NCBI RefSeq assembly: GCF_037975245.1
Contig: NC_092579.1
Coordinates: 19,676,678-19,740,677 of the forward strand
DNA length: 64,000 nt
Direction of reading: 5' to 3'
Origin: Apostichopus japonicus
Taxonomy: Eukaryota > Echinodermata > Holothuroidea > Aspidochirotida > Stichopodidae
The notes under the pieces were generated by a model that had not been told where the DNA came from, made no database searches, and worked only from the letters and a program-made list of their open reading frames with translations. How positions within the stretch are numbered: position 1 is the first letter of the stretch; the number at the start of each line of letters is the position of its first letter. Positions 1-11,460 of this stretch are shown here, in pieces. Position numbers and translations under genes: made by a program.

Positions 1-992
1 AATCTAAGACAACTTTTGTCTTGTAAATTACATTGACCTTTCGGAAGCTTCTTTAATTTCTTTTACAAATATTTAATAAGACATGCTCTGCTTACATATT
101 TTAAGGACAATGTTCATGGAAAACTCATTCTAAAGCCAAATATGAGCAAACTTGATGTCTTTGCGTCTAAAATTTGGAATGTGTGTTCGTTTCGCGGAAC
201 AAGGTAAAACGAAATCGCCAAATTTGGTATGAATCCATGCACCCAAAATGGCAAATTTGGCAGAGAAGTATCTGACAAGCGGCAGTGGCATGAAAACTAT
301 ACAGTGCCAGGTTAAACCATGTACTAACGCATGGCTGTCTAATCTTAATTTGCGAATTCTAACCCTATTCTACCTTTGGTGTTGTTATAAAACAAAACCA
401 AGTCATTCTCCATGTTGACAACCTAAAGAATATACCCTTTCCAAAGGCGCGAAGGATGCAATAAGGGTACCTTACTGTAAGAATGCATAGGACATATCTT
501 AGCACTGAAAAAATAGTGTTTAAGTGGAATGTGACAAACACAAACTTGTTTTCGATTATATTAGCTATACATTCGATGTCATTTCCATTTATTCTAACCC
601 TTTGTCTGGACAACCGATAACTATTGTTCGACAACTGGAGACAGGAATTTCTCTGCAACCTTTTCAACAACAACGAAAAATTACAAAAAACTGTAAGGTG
701 CAAATAAATTGAATAAAAGGAGACTTTTAAGTCATAACCGATCAAAGGATCTACGGTATTCGATAAAATAGTACATTTCTTCAACCTGAACTAACCTCAT
801 TAATTTAATGTCGCTTAAACATTAAATCTCTACAGATAACATTTCTTGGAGCCCCCATGAAGGAGAAAGTTCATCCTGGGACACACCTTTTACAGGTTTG
901 ACGTCATCACTTTATGTTCGTTCAAGTGATAAATTAAACGTCGTATACATATATCATATATTCGTGTTGTAAATATGAAGGAGAGCTATAGC
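1..992. other. No gene recognised; probable intron or upstream flank
   Basis: No open frame here pairs with convincing splice sites. The region precedes the first visible exon of the CACNG-like gene and should be its first intron or upstream flank. I looked for the family's GLW-C first-loop motif and did not find it, so the first exon is probably further upstream, outside the window. Confidence 0.4.
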
Positions 993-1343
993 CAGTGGCG
1001 TAGGAAGGTACTTTTGAGTAAGGGGGGGGGCTGAAGACTGATGGTCGGCCTGGGGGAGGGGTCTTTGGATTTTGTTTTGCATTTCCAGGTGGCCTCAGAT
1101 GCAATTTGGTGCAATATAGCACACTTCAACACCCACTCCATTTTGTAAATAATTTTGCATTTTCACCTGGCCTTAGATGCAATTTGGTGCTCCAAATGAG
1201 ATTTTTTTTCTCATTTGGAAATGGAAAAGGGGTTTTCTGACTTGCGAAGCGGGGGAGGGGGGACGGAATGATACTTCCGCCCACCATATTTTTCACTGGG
1301 GGGGGGGGCTGGCGCCCCCAGCCCCCCGGTTCCTACGCCCTTG
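993..1343. mobile_element. hAT-like MITE, 351 bp, with 8-bp target duplication
   Basis: The element starts CAGTGGCGTAGGAA and ends TTCCTACGCCCTTG, so the terminal inverted repeats match at 12 of 14 bases. It is flanked on both sides by GCTATAGC (985-992 and 1344-1351), an 8-bp target duplication typical of hAT transposons. Inside there is a direct repeat of about 40 bp (around 1079-1117 and 1155-1193, both containing GATGCAATTTGGTGC) and G/C runs. There is no coding capacity, so it is non-autonomous. Confidence 0.88.
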
Positions 1344-1762
1344 GCTATAGCATTATCCACCGATAAGATACCTTACTTGACCCAGCTAACACAGTCGAGA
1401 CCTCTCGGTAATGCAGTCTCAATATAAACGGGCTACGGCTTGACAATATACAGCATACAATCACGCCAATGAACGAAGGAGACATTAAGATGATGTATTC
1501 AACTCACAAAATGTGTAAATTGCTCTTGTGCAGTGACTACCCCAACCCCCTTTTTTAAGTCCCTTTAACGAAGTCATAGCGATTCGGGTACTTCTTCATT
1601 CTCTAATTTTAACAATTTACATGTTAGCAGCGATGAAACTGCAGCACATGCATTATATAAACAACTAACGTGAGATAGACATTGTTTATAATGAATTCGG
1701 TTATGCATATCGTCAGTAAGCAATATAAGTTAACTTTTTTTCTCATTTTAATTGGCTTTCAG

Positions 1763-1840
1763 AGAACAAATGCACAAAATTAAGGGAACTGCTGTCTGAT
1801 CGAGAGGACCCGCCTAACACTATAACATATGCTGTCTTTT
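1763..1840 (+). CDS. CACNG-like gene, exon encoding end of first extracellular loop
   Basis: This 78-bp exon follows a pyrimidine-rich acceptor (ATTGGCTTTCAG) and ends at a strong donor (GTAAGTGC). Two bases complete a codon begun upstream, 25 codons follow, and one base is left over. That base joins the TA at the start of the next exon to make Leu. The frame contains one Cys, as expected for the loop disulfide of this superfamily. Its 3' half is echoed twice in the following intron. Confidence 0.68.
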
Positions 1841-4162
1841 GTAAGTGCAATTTCACATTATTTTGTTAAATGAAAGATATCGACATGATAAACATGTCTC
1901 CGGTAATTATATACTACCTTAACACATAAAGAATGTTGTGTTTTGTAAGGGTAGGCCCACTTTATTTTACAGCACAAGCTACAGGATGTCATGGAACGAT
2001 AAACAGTATATCTTGGATAAGTATAGACTATCCTAACACATTCCGCATGCTGTTTTTTGTAACGGTAGGCTCAATCAACAGCAGCGATTCGTCACGGCTG
2101 TGTTACAGTGCTTGAATTAATAAAGATATTGAAGGTGAAACGCAAAGATTGATTTGTGCATAAATAAAAGTATTATAAACAATGAAGTAACTAAAATTCA
2201 CTGGAATCAACAAAAGATCATGAGTGGCGAGCACAGGAATTTAAATCTGGGCGGGGCGAAGGGAGGGGGGGGGGCGGACAAATTATAAATTTCCCCGAGA
2301 AGGGGAGTGTACACCCTGCAGAGAAGTGGCTTACTTCTTCCCCCATTGATGTAGAATGTCACCCGACTGAACGATTGGGTGGGGATGTCCCCTGCCCTCT
2401 CATGTTGTTCACGACAATGGATCTCATGACAGAATTTGATACAAACTATTGATGTCAACAAATGAAACCAAGCTCTTCTCCCGAAAATAGTCCATTTGTT
2501 AAACGTTTTGTGCATACCATAGATTAGTTTCAATGAGTCAGATACAGAAAATGTTAACGAACTTTACGGAATAATGCAATGACGCCATCACTGACGAAAG
2601 AGAAACTGACCTTTAAATACTACAGATTCTATGATGATATGATAAAGAATGTAACAATTCAAATTGTTCTACTTTAATCTTCTTCCCTTCTAGTACATAC
2701 CAGCAAGCTATTTTTTCTTCCGTTGTTTACCTGCTTACTACTTTTATCCGCTGTAATCGTCTGTACTGTGGCTCAGTTTATGCCCAAACGGCGATGCATG
2801 GTGTTCTTGAGCGGGACCATTTGCGTCATTTGTGGTGAGTTACAATTCAATATGCATTGTGTAAGATATTCACTTTAAGCAAAAGATAAGACCAAACAAA
2901 ACGCGGTTTAGAGGAGTTTCTACCTGCAAAGTAAAAGTTATTAATGTAAAAGTGTGATATTTAGAAGCACTGAGATTCAGTACGGCCCCCTAGGAAATTA
3001 TGTCAAAAGGGCCCCCAATTTCGCAACCTATTTTTCCGGTAGTATATTATAAAAATGAGTCTACATTTCTTCTTGATCTCATAATTTCCACCCACCGGCC
3101 CGTCTATTTTCCCGGGCCCCATATTGTCCCGGGGCTATTCCCTTGACCCCAATCACGTCACATCTGATGTTATTACTTTATATTCTTAACATACACACAC
3201 GCACCGAACGTTGTCCGTGCCGCACAAATGTTGATAGATCTGCCGTGGGTGGGCGGGCGGGGGCGGGCGGCATAGCAGGTGTGGGGAGGGGGGGGGGATT
3301 GAGAGCTAATACATGAGCTACGAGGGACTGCAATCTTCTTGCTCAATATTTGCATATTTAATAAGTGCTAAGCATTGTTAAAGCTCTTCAAAGAACTTCC
3401 TTGGAGGTTCGGACTGTCCAAATAATTCCCCCAATTTGCCCGACGAACGCTAAAGAGTTAACCCCTTTTCATTACACCATATACAGGCTCTACATCCTGT
3501 TACGCTGCGGGAATTCTAATGCAAATTACAACTAAAATGCGCGTTCATGCACATCTTAGCTACACATCAGAAATCAGCCCGGGTGGGTGGAAACACCACT
3601 CACTCCATGTGTGGGTGAGGGGCGACTTTAATTCCCCGGCGCACCCTATACCCCTCTGGCTACGCCACTGGACTAGGCTTGATAGTATCAGGAGATTAGT
3701 ATTAAATATACGTTTTTTTTTTTTTTGCTGTTTATTTCTTACGTCACAGGCCTTACGTCACTGACTGCCATCGTCAGGTACATCATCGCCATCAACGACG
3801 CAATAATAGAGAAACATTCACAGTCAAAGGACATCACTTTCGAACACAAATACAGACTGTCATTCATCCTCGCTGTTATAACCTTTATGCAGGCGAATGC
3901 AGTGGGCGTGGCTTCCCTTTATCTATTTATACTATTGGAGAAACAGGCCGCGCACTCTGAGAAGGAACGAGTGCGCCATCACCTGCAACGATTGGGAATG
4001 AACGTAATACACGGACCTAATAACGAAGTAGAAACGGCGTTCATTAGTCCCGGGGCCGGTGGGGAGGTGTATGGAGTACCTGTCATGTCCTGGAAGGAGA
4101 CTCAATATGGGTTTGAAGGTGATCCGAATTGGAAGGATGAACGAAATCAAGCAGAACTATGA
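1763..4162 (+). CDS. CACNG/PMP22-claudin-like four-TM protein, C-terminal three exons
   Basis: The three exons are 1763-1840, 2694-2834 and 3750-4162; the N-terminus is missing. Joined in phase they give a loop with a Cys (NKCTKLRELLSD), a hydrophobic segment (LFFLPLFTCLLLLSAVIVC), a short basic turn (PKRR), a third-type TM (MVFLSGTICVICGLTSL onward), a loop, and a last TM (LSFILAVITFMQANAVGVAS). The ~70-residue cytosolic tail ends KDERNQAEL. Known CACNG proteins (calcium-channel gamma / TARP auxiliary subunits) share this layout, the FLSxG...SxGLSxI-type third TM, a small second exon and a 141-bp third exon ending at the Gly before LS/LT. All of these fit here. No C-terminal PDZ ligand of the TTPV type is seen. 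It could instead be another claudin-superfamily member. A channel-modulating role is inferred from the family only. Confidence 0.75.
2694..2834 (+). CDS. CACNG-like gene, 141-bp exon with TM2 and start of TM3
   Basis: The acceptor is CTTCCCTTCTAG and the donor GTGAGTTAC. The exon is two bases plus 46 codons plus one base, and only this frame is open throughout. The translation carries one full hydrophobic segment, a KRR turn and the start of the next. The length and the end at a split Gly codon match the third exon of vertebrate CACNG genes as I know them. Confidence 0.78.
3560..3676. mobile_element. hAT-like terminal fragment in intron
   Basis: The stretch ends CTGGCTACGCCACTG, the reverse complement of the CAGTGGCGTAGCCAG end shared by hAT-like elements in this window. 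It is G/C-rich inside. I could not find a matching left end or a target duplication, so this is a fragment or a decayed copy lying just upstream of the terminal CACNG-like exon. Confidence 0.4.
3750..4162 (+). CDS. CACNG-like gene, terminal exon
   Basis: A long T tract (3713-3726) and TTACGTCACAG precede the exon. Its first two bases complete the Gly codon begun at 2834. The frame gives the rest of TM3, a charged loop (INDAIIEKHSQSKD), TM4 and an acidic/basic cytosolic tail, ending in TGA at 4160-4162. The composition is clearly protein-like, unlike the surrounding chance frames. Confidence 0.82.
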
Positions 4163-7100
4163 TTCTTCATAGTTACGTCATGATTACTGGTTGCGGCAAT
4201 GCATATTACTTAAATGCATATATGCAATGCGGATATGATTTTTACTATAGATTGCGGTGGTTCATAACGTTACCAGTTCATGTTTTTGTTCGTTCCCAAT
4301 GTACATGTCGCGTAACCTCTATGTAATCCTTTCCAAAGTGGTTACGTTGAAAGTATAGTAGCCTACAACTGCCTGTTCATAGAAGAGGAGTTTGTGGGGG
4401 GGGGGGGGGTGGGGTGGCTGGAACTGTGTAGTGTATCAGCAGCTCTCTCAAATGTATCACTCAGCAGAATTTGACTGAGCTTGTAATGAAAGGGGGACTC
4501 GAGCACGGAGTGAAATTGACAGACGCGAGAGAAGCTCATTAATTAATGACCGTCAATTGCAAAGATTTACTCTCTTTTGTTTTAAATTAGTTCTGTTCAG
4601 TTTTGGGGACATTTTGGGTTTAGCTGAATCCATGTTTTTTTCTTCAAGTCAAATATCTTCTTTCGACTCCTTTGTAGTTATTAAATAGCTAAAATTTTAT
4701 AGCAATATGTGAGCTTATCCAATCTATATTATTCTATTATATTTGGTATTTGGCGTAGCCTAGACGATCGTTGTAACTGCAAAAGGAATAACATAAAAAC
4801 TATAACAAAAAATGGACTTAAAATAATCAACCATATATGGACAAGAATGTGGTATTTATTTTTTAAGGTATATCTGATGCAAAAAGTTTGAATTTCTTAG
4901 ATAATCAAGTGTTATGCAAATTTTTTGTCTAGCCATTTTATTATTTATAAATAATTTTATGCCAAAGATATTATTTTTTCTCACTTTTTAAGTTCATGCA
5001 TAATAAACATATAGACTTACTTTGAAAATATTCAATTGTCAGTAGGCAATACATGTTGCGTTCATAATATCTTATTACAATCAACACTCGTTGTATTTGG
5101 TTTTCAATGCATGATATGATTTTGAGAACGCAGTTAGTCTTTTGATATAGGCTAGCTTAGTAAGGATATAAAGCTTAAAGGCATTCTCTCAGCTAGGAAA
5201 TTTTTAGAGGGCGGGCCAATTTCATAGGTTCGCTGGTACACCGTTACTCACGTGATACGGTATTTGTAATATACTGCCACTGTACAGTGTAAATCCTGTA
5301 TGTAAATATACGTAATGTATAGCACAGTTTCATGCAGTGGTAGTATAACACAAGCGTAACGATATCGCTTGTTGCGTCATAATATCGTTGCCATGGCACT
5401 CGAGGAGGTGGGCTGGTGGTGGGGCAGGGGTATTCTTTTTTTCATATTCTGGCCAGCCAGCATCCCAAATTAATATAGCTGGATAACCCCATGCATGAAT
5501 AACGTATGGATTATACAGTACGGTATCCAACAAGTTCGTACCACTCACAGGTTCGTTCAGATGTACAGTGCCTATATGTTTTCATTCTGGCGTATAAGTG
5601 CCATAAAATGCTTCATCGTATCGTTATGAAAGGCGATCTTAGAGACATCATCTTTATATAGTAACGACTGGAGCAAGTCTGTAACATATGCACATGTCTA
5701 TTCATACGATAGTAGAGTACCCATGTGAACAATTTCAGAATATGTGGCATGAAAATGCTAGATCGTACAGTAAGGGAATAGTGACCGCAGTGACGTCATG
5801 CTTAAGACAACGACATGCTTCCAAGATTATGCACTTTACGATCCTCCACCTTTAAAATGTCAAAGTTTGCAAATATTAAAACAATATATTCAAAGTTGTA
5901 ATGATTATAGTTGTCTAGAAGTATCCATTTCTGTGTTTGTGTGTGGAGGGTGGGGGGGGGGGCCTTTTTAGGGGTTTTTATTTATTTATTTTTGTTTTTC
6001 ATTACATATGTAAACGTAATTTATGCAGTTGATGTGGTTCCAATGATATTGCGTTATCCTTGACGCAACAATGATCTATTGTAATTAACATATATGCTAA
6101 GTAGCCCTCATATAGATGAATGGATGTAGTAGGTTTAGTTCTGATTAATATGCATTTTATAACTGTATTCAATAAACACATATAACAATCATGGTCACTT
6201 GAGATTTGCATTACGTTCCATATTTACCAAGATGAATGTTCTTTTATTTTTATTGAAATGACTATCGACATTTGTAATTACTAAACCATTCGTCGTGCCA
6301 AGAAGGCGTTCCATGATTACTACTGCGCATATACGCGACGAAGGTTGTGTCAAGTGATATACAAACATTAACATGCATCCATCATAAGACAGATAATGCA
6401 CATGCTTTTATAATGAAGTATTATCATATAGTAAGACCATATATATGCACATATAATATGCTCTGTTAGGCAACAACATTTATCAGTGTCTTATAATCAA
6501 ATATCACAGACTTTGAAGACACGAAAATGATCTTCTTTGCAAGTAAATAAAGTATGATGCAGGAATTCTTTGTAAGTGGGTACAGTGTCACATATCACTG
6601 TTACATATAATGTTAATGGTCACTATTAGGTTATTAAAATAGGTTAACGTTATTAGTAGCATAAATTCTTTCAGTATTCTAGCTATCATTACAATAAAAA
6701 AAACATGAAAAAATATTCCTATTGTTACGATATTATGTGTTTCTTGCTTGTTTAACTCCGCATTTGTTTCTTTCAACACTTCAAAGTTATTATTTTAATT
6801 CCAATAAGTTCACGATAGGGGGTTCCTTTCAGATTATGAAAGGTTATGTGGCTCTGACTGCCCCCCCCCCCCCTCACCCCTATACAGAAATCATCACCAC
6901 CTGTGAGCTATGCATGGCTCAGTCTTTAACACACATCTGTTGCAAATCTTGCAGTTACTGGTTCTTGTTCTGGCAATAAATTTTTGTTGTTGCTCTTTTC
7001 GACGTTTTCTTTTGTTCAAAAGAGTGAGTGGCAGTTGACCATCATATATAATCCTGACATAATATCAATTACGTTCCACTTTGATAAGGAAAACATCCAG

Positions 7101-7409
7101 CACATTTTAAAGTCTGAAAAACACATAAATATGTCAGAAAAATGGTAATCAATGGTCAGTTTTTTGCACCTCTTTTCAGGGGTTAGCTAGACTTTTATTT
7201 GTTTGAGGTGGGGGAAGGGAGGCCCAACGCTTTTGCAAGGGATATGGCAGGCAGAACATATTTCTCGAAAAAAACATTTCTGATAAGAAAATTGTGGGTG
7301 GGGGGGGGAGTAATGAAGAGGAGGGGGTAGTGGAGGAGGGGGGTTTCTGAAAATAAAATGTTTTAGATCCAATTGGTACTGTGACATCTCACGTTTACAA
7401 AGGGACAGC

Positions 7410-7412
<3 letters not shown>

Positions 7413-7494
<82 letters not shown>

Positions 7495-7592
7495 AATATA
7501 TATATATATTGTTATATATATATATTGTTATATATACATAAATATATATATATATATATATTGTTATACATTGTTATATATTGTTATATATT
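7413..7592. repeat. TA dinucleotide array with degenerate TTGTTATATA tail
   Basis: About 80 bp of almost pure (TA)n are followed by interrupted TA blocks spaced by TTGTTATA units. The Tyr/Ile-alternating frames over it are artefacts. Confidence 0.95.
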
Positions 7593-9000
7593 CAGTTGTT
7601 CACATGTTGTTCACTTCCTACCTATACTATACACATATACGTAGTTAGGCAGAAAGCGCTTGGATGAAACGAAATCTGGAAATCGTCAATGTCTACGTTT
7701 TTTAATCTAACTACGGATCAGTAATTTGTAGCTTATCACCACGAATCGCACGATGATTCTCTTTGATATATCATACTCGTCATTTTGGTTAACTCAAAAC
7801 TTAAGTTCAATCGAGCGATACTTTTTGTGCCGTCGCCGATCTCCATAAATTTCTGACATAAATCCAATGAGGTGTGTCCAGGGAAATATTTGGCCTTTAT
7901 AGACTTTTCTAATTTATTCTTGTCGTTAAGTTTGGGATGGAATTTTGGTTTGGTTTTTGGCAGATAATAAGGAGATTCATAATAATGTTATTGCTTGTTG
8001 GTGGTGATTTATGGGTCACATAAGTAGGAGAAACTTCTGACAACCAAATAAATGAGATTCTGAGCTGTAAAGTCTATTACTGAAGTGTAATTTGTTTAAA
8101 TCTATATTTGCAATTTTATTTTCGCTATAGTTGCCAGATACAAAAAAAATGTTTCATCATCACGCCGAAAGTCCACAGCTACTTATTGTGGCAACTGATT
8201 AAGATGACAATTTGATTGAAGGTAACACATATTGTTGGAACGAAATCAGAACTTTAATTTTAAAATGATCTTCCGTTGGCTAAAGGTGAATGGTAATGAC
8301 AAGGGAAAAGCCCCTCTGGGGCGGGTGCAACATTTTCAGATTTTTTGCCCCTTTGCTCTCGCAAGGGAAACGAAGCTCCAAAATACCTGCAATATTTGTT
8401 GAATTATTCTGAAACTTATTTGCAATGTGTCTCATCTGTTTTATATCCTTATTACTTATTTAAACAAAATATAGGGGAGGACCGGGATACCTCTGAAACA
8501 CCCTCGGCTCCTACGCCCATGTGTATTGGACTAATACATCGAGTGGTATTTTATATGTCTAAAATTATCATACACATCGGACTTGTTTATTACAAAAGTA
8601 TATAATAGAGGACACTGTTCAATATATATGAACGCGACGATAATTATAACTTCACGCAATCATTGTAGAATGGAACTAATAGTAAGTCAACTTAACTTTT
8701 TAGGTCTTCAAATCTGTGTCATTGACGTTCTAAGGGTTTGGCCTATAGCGGAGCTGGAATTACCCGGTGGCACCGACGATAAGTTGCCATCGGTGCCACT
8801 ATACCACTTGCCGTAATGCACTTAGAAATCATCAGTCCGTTACCGAAGATAGCAACTCCCGGGCCCCTTTAAACAAGTTGCCTCATAATTATCTCGATCG
8901 ATTAACTTCATTGTTAACCAAATCAGGGTTCAAAATTTGTCCAAAAGTTTGAACCATCTTTTCATCAGAAAATTACGGCTACATTTCCGCAGCGATACAG

Positions 9001-9080
9001 TAAACATAAAGATCGATATAGACGCATGGTAAACATAAAGGTCGATATAGACGCATGGTAAACATAAAGTTTGATATATA
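9001..9080. repeat. 29-bp tandem repeat, three units
   Basis: The units begin at 9001, 9030 and 9059 and read TAAACATAAAGATCGATATA followed by GACGCATGG. The second differs at one base and the third has diverged. Confidence 0.85.
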
Positions 9081-9234
9081 GACGTACGAGCAGTTTCTTG
9101 AATCGTTCCCGTTTTCTCTTATGCACGTATGTGAAAATTATACTTTACTTTTGAGAGACCCTCTCCCCCCCCAAAAAAAAATTAAAATCCAGGGATATTT
9201 CTAACTAGCTCTGAAAAGGTTGCCCATGGCATAC

Positions 9235-9281
9235 GTTAAAGGTCAGTGAGTGATCTGCTGTGCACTCTTTATAAATGTACT

Positions 9282-9337
<56 letters not shown>

Positions 9338-9338
9338 A
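9235..9338. repeat. Flanking repeat copy plus TA array, left of hAT-like element
   Basis: GTTAAAGGTCAGTGAGTGAT and following bases (9235-9273) recur in the same orientation at 11483-11521. They are followed here by a TA array (about 9284-9332) into which, or next to which, the 2.1-kb element is inserted. Confidence 0.8.
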
Positions 9339-10027
9339 CAGGCGCGTATCCAGGATTTTCTAACCCGGGGGGCGCGAATTACTATCTAAGCGTAGCGCCA
9401 CCATCGGTTGGCGCGCAGCGTACAAGAAAATTTCTGGTTTTGATACCCCCCCAGATCACCGGAAACGGCACTTCTCGGGCTTGAAATGACCAACCAGATG
9501 TACACTTTTGGCCTGAGAACCAAGTATTTCCTAATAGTTTTTTTTTTCCATCCATAACCTTTTTGAAGATTGTCAACCCGGCACACGTCATGTTCGACCT
9601 GATCGCATGTCCTGTGGGTCTTTGCTTTTGTAGGTGATTCTACGTCGCGGCCCACAATACCCGTCAGCCCCACTTTTCAAGGTTTTAAGCCCCAAATTTG
9701 TTCAGAATTTGAAAATTCACATTTCTCGTGAATAAACTCACTTCAAAACATACCCATAATGTTGTGCAAAATTTCATCTATGGACAACCAATATAGAAAA
9801 ACTACCTTCGACCCCTAACAGACCGGTCAAAATTGCACGAGTAGAGGGAAGTGTGATGCAGAATGTTGGTCATACATTTTCGAAAATTCAGACACAGTTA
9901 ATTTATTGGTGTAGAAATATTAAACCTCTTATAACGGCTATTATAAAACTTGGTTGAAGGAAATGAAAAAAATAGCAGATATTTCCGAAACCGAACACTA
10001 CACACATAGGCTTAGGAGGCGCGGCGG

Positions 10028-10405
10028 CAGTGGCGGAGCTAGGGGTATTGGTCAGGAGGGGCGAGAATGGTCTGTAGGGGCGCTTTCGACACTATCTAAG
10101 CGGAGCGCCACCACTGGTTGGCGCGTAGCGCACAGACAAAGTTTGAGTAAAGATACTCCCTAGATCGCCGGAAATGACCCTTTCAGGGCCTGGATAATTT
10201 GCAGATAAACGAAAGAATAGGGTGTCATCGCCAAATTACACCAACAAAATGTGACAAATGTCAATAAGTAGATGAGAGCGTAATAAAAAAGTCAATAATC
10301 TAGAATAAGTAAAAAGTGGTAAAGAGCTGAAAAGGCGCTAGCAGTCCATTTGAGTCCGTCAGGGGGGGGTATCCGCCCCCTGACCATATGGACGCTCCAC
10401 CACTG
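10028..10405. mobile_element. hAT-like MITE nested in copy 1, 8-bp target duplication
   Basis: The element starts CAGTGGCGGAGCTAGG and ends GACGCTCCACCACTG. Both flanks are CGCGGCGG (10020-10027 and 10406-10413), an exact 8-bp duplication. It has its own copy of the GCGCCACC...GGTTGGCGCG module at about 10103-10128. The related copy at 33.5-35.4 kb lacks an insertion at this point, so this one is younger than the split of the two copies. Confidence 0.88.
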
Positions 10406-10757
10406 CGCGGCGGGGGTGCAGTCCCTAATTCGCCATTACTAATGTAAAAGAGAGTTTTGACATAATTGGACCTCCCTGCTTTTTATTCATCTACATGAGA
10501 CATGTCGTTGTTTACATTAGCATCCCGCGGTATACTGCGCAATTTCCACGGACCGTACGGTACATGATGGCATGCGATGTAATAACCGATGCTTGCTTAT
10601 ATGATATTGACGAAGACGTTGAACTCGCGCGAAGCGCGCGAAAATTTTTGGTTATTTTTTTCAGGCAAGTCGGACAGTTTTGAGGCTTTTCATCCTGGAA
10701 CGCCATTTTCATGCTCACTGATATTATGTGATATCTGCTATTTGCGTTACAAATTCG

Positions 10758-10925
10758 AACAGGCGCGTAGCGAGGAATTTGCCAAGGGAGGGGCGAAGCC
10801 TGTAGGTAAATTATCTAAGTGTAGCGCCACCATAGGTTGGCGCGAAGCGTACAAGAAAATTTTGGCCGAAAATGCCTCCCAGATCGCTGGAAATGGCACT
10901 ACCCAGGCATTGTAAGTTGCATCTA
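10758..10925 (+). mobile_element. Internal hAT-like end with hairpin module
   Basis: CAGGCGCGTAGCGAGG at 10758 is followed by the same subterminal block as the outer end (GCGCCACCATAGGTTGGCGC, AGATCGCTGG). The matching segment is in copy 2 near 34085-34217 in opposite orientation, so this nested end is ancestral to the family. Its partner end is unclear. Confidence 0.6.
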
Positions 10926-11257
10926 AGCACTTTCTATTTTGAAATTACTTAGCGATATCATTTAAAAAAATGCTGAATGGGGGGGGGGCGGTCGCCCCCA
11001 TCCCAAAATGCGTCATGTTCCCCGACGACACGGTAGAGTTCGCGACCAGCCACAGATGGTTTCATAGCACAATTCTACACACGCGTTATGCTAGACCATA
11101 TATAGTATATATATAGATCATTAGTGAGAGAGGAAAATGGAAACGTCAAAAAAAATGGAGTTGTCGGTGTAAGGGGTAGGGTGAGGCACACTTTTACGAA
11201 ATCATTGATCCGTCACTTGCTACCCTTCAGCGCTGTAATGATGTCACTGTTCCTCTT

Positions 11258-11412
11258 TCTCTTCCCGGTGTCTTCGCGTTTTTCTTTTACTCCCTCCTTT
11301 TCTCCTTCTTCTCTCTTTCTTCTTTTTCTTTTCCCTTCCTTCCTCTCCTCCTCCTCTTTTTTCCCCTCTTTTTCCTTTTTTCTTCTCTTTTTTTTCTCTC
11401 CTCTTTTTCTTA
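11258..11412. repeat. Polypyrimidine tract inside hAT-like element
   Basis: About 150 bp of nearly uninterrupted C and T occur here. The purine-rich equivalent is present in the inverted copy at 33555-33680, so the tract is a conserved part of the element. Long frames on either strand are low-complexity artefacts. Confidence 0.9.
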
Positions 11413-11460
11413 CCCGGGGGGCGAGCGCCCCCAACGCCCCCCCCCCTGGATACGCACCTG

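Larger units (their letters stand above)
4163..9234. other. Intergenic stretch, no gene recognised
   Basis: The stretch holds homopolymer runs (poly-G around 4396, 5950 and 7300; poly-C around 6865), a long TA array (7413-7592), a 29-bp x3 tandem repeat (9001-9080) and short frames without splice support. At 8773-8805 there is a short hairpin with arms GGCACCGA and TCGGTGCC. At 8500-8515 there is an isolated GGCTCCTACGCCCATG, resembling one end of the transposon family. I see no supportable gene. Confidence 0.5.
9339..11460 (+). mobile_element. hAT-like non-autonomous transposon, copy 1 of ~2-kb family
   Basis: Its ends are CAGGCGCGTATCCAGG and CCTGGATACGCACCTG, inverted repeats differing at one of 16 bases. 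It sits in TA-rich sequence, so the target duplication is ambiguous (GTATA left, ATATA right). Just inside the left end is the GCGCCACC...GGTTGGCGCG hairpin module; near the right end is a ~150-bp polypyrimidine tract (11258-11412). An inverted, nearly full-length relative lies at 33508-35421. A separate element is nested at 10028-10405. No transposase-like frame is seen, so it must be mobilised in trans if at all. Confidence 0.82.

Noticed and set aside
7381-7644. 87-codon Tyr/Ile-alternating frame
   Set aside because: It is the translation of a TA array; the same artefact occurs at 9275, 17128 and 32031.
8767-8952. Plus frame with CHRCHYTTC cluster
   Set aside because: It begins at GTG, has a stop right upstream and no convincing acceptor; no family match.
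9382-9673. 95-codon minus frame over the transposon end
   Set aside because: It lies on the subterminal module that recurs in several elements and has no transposase-like motifs.
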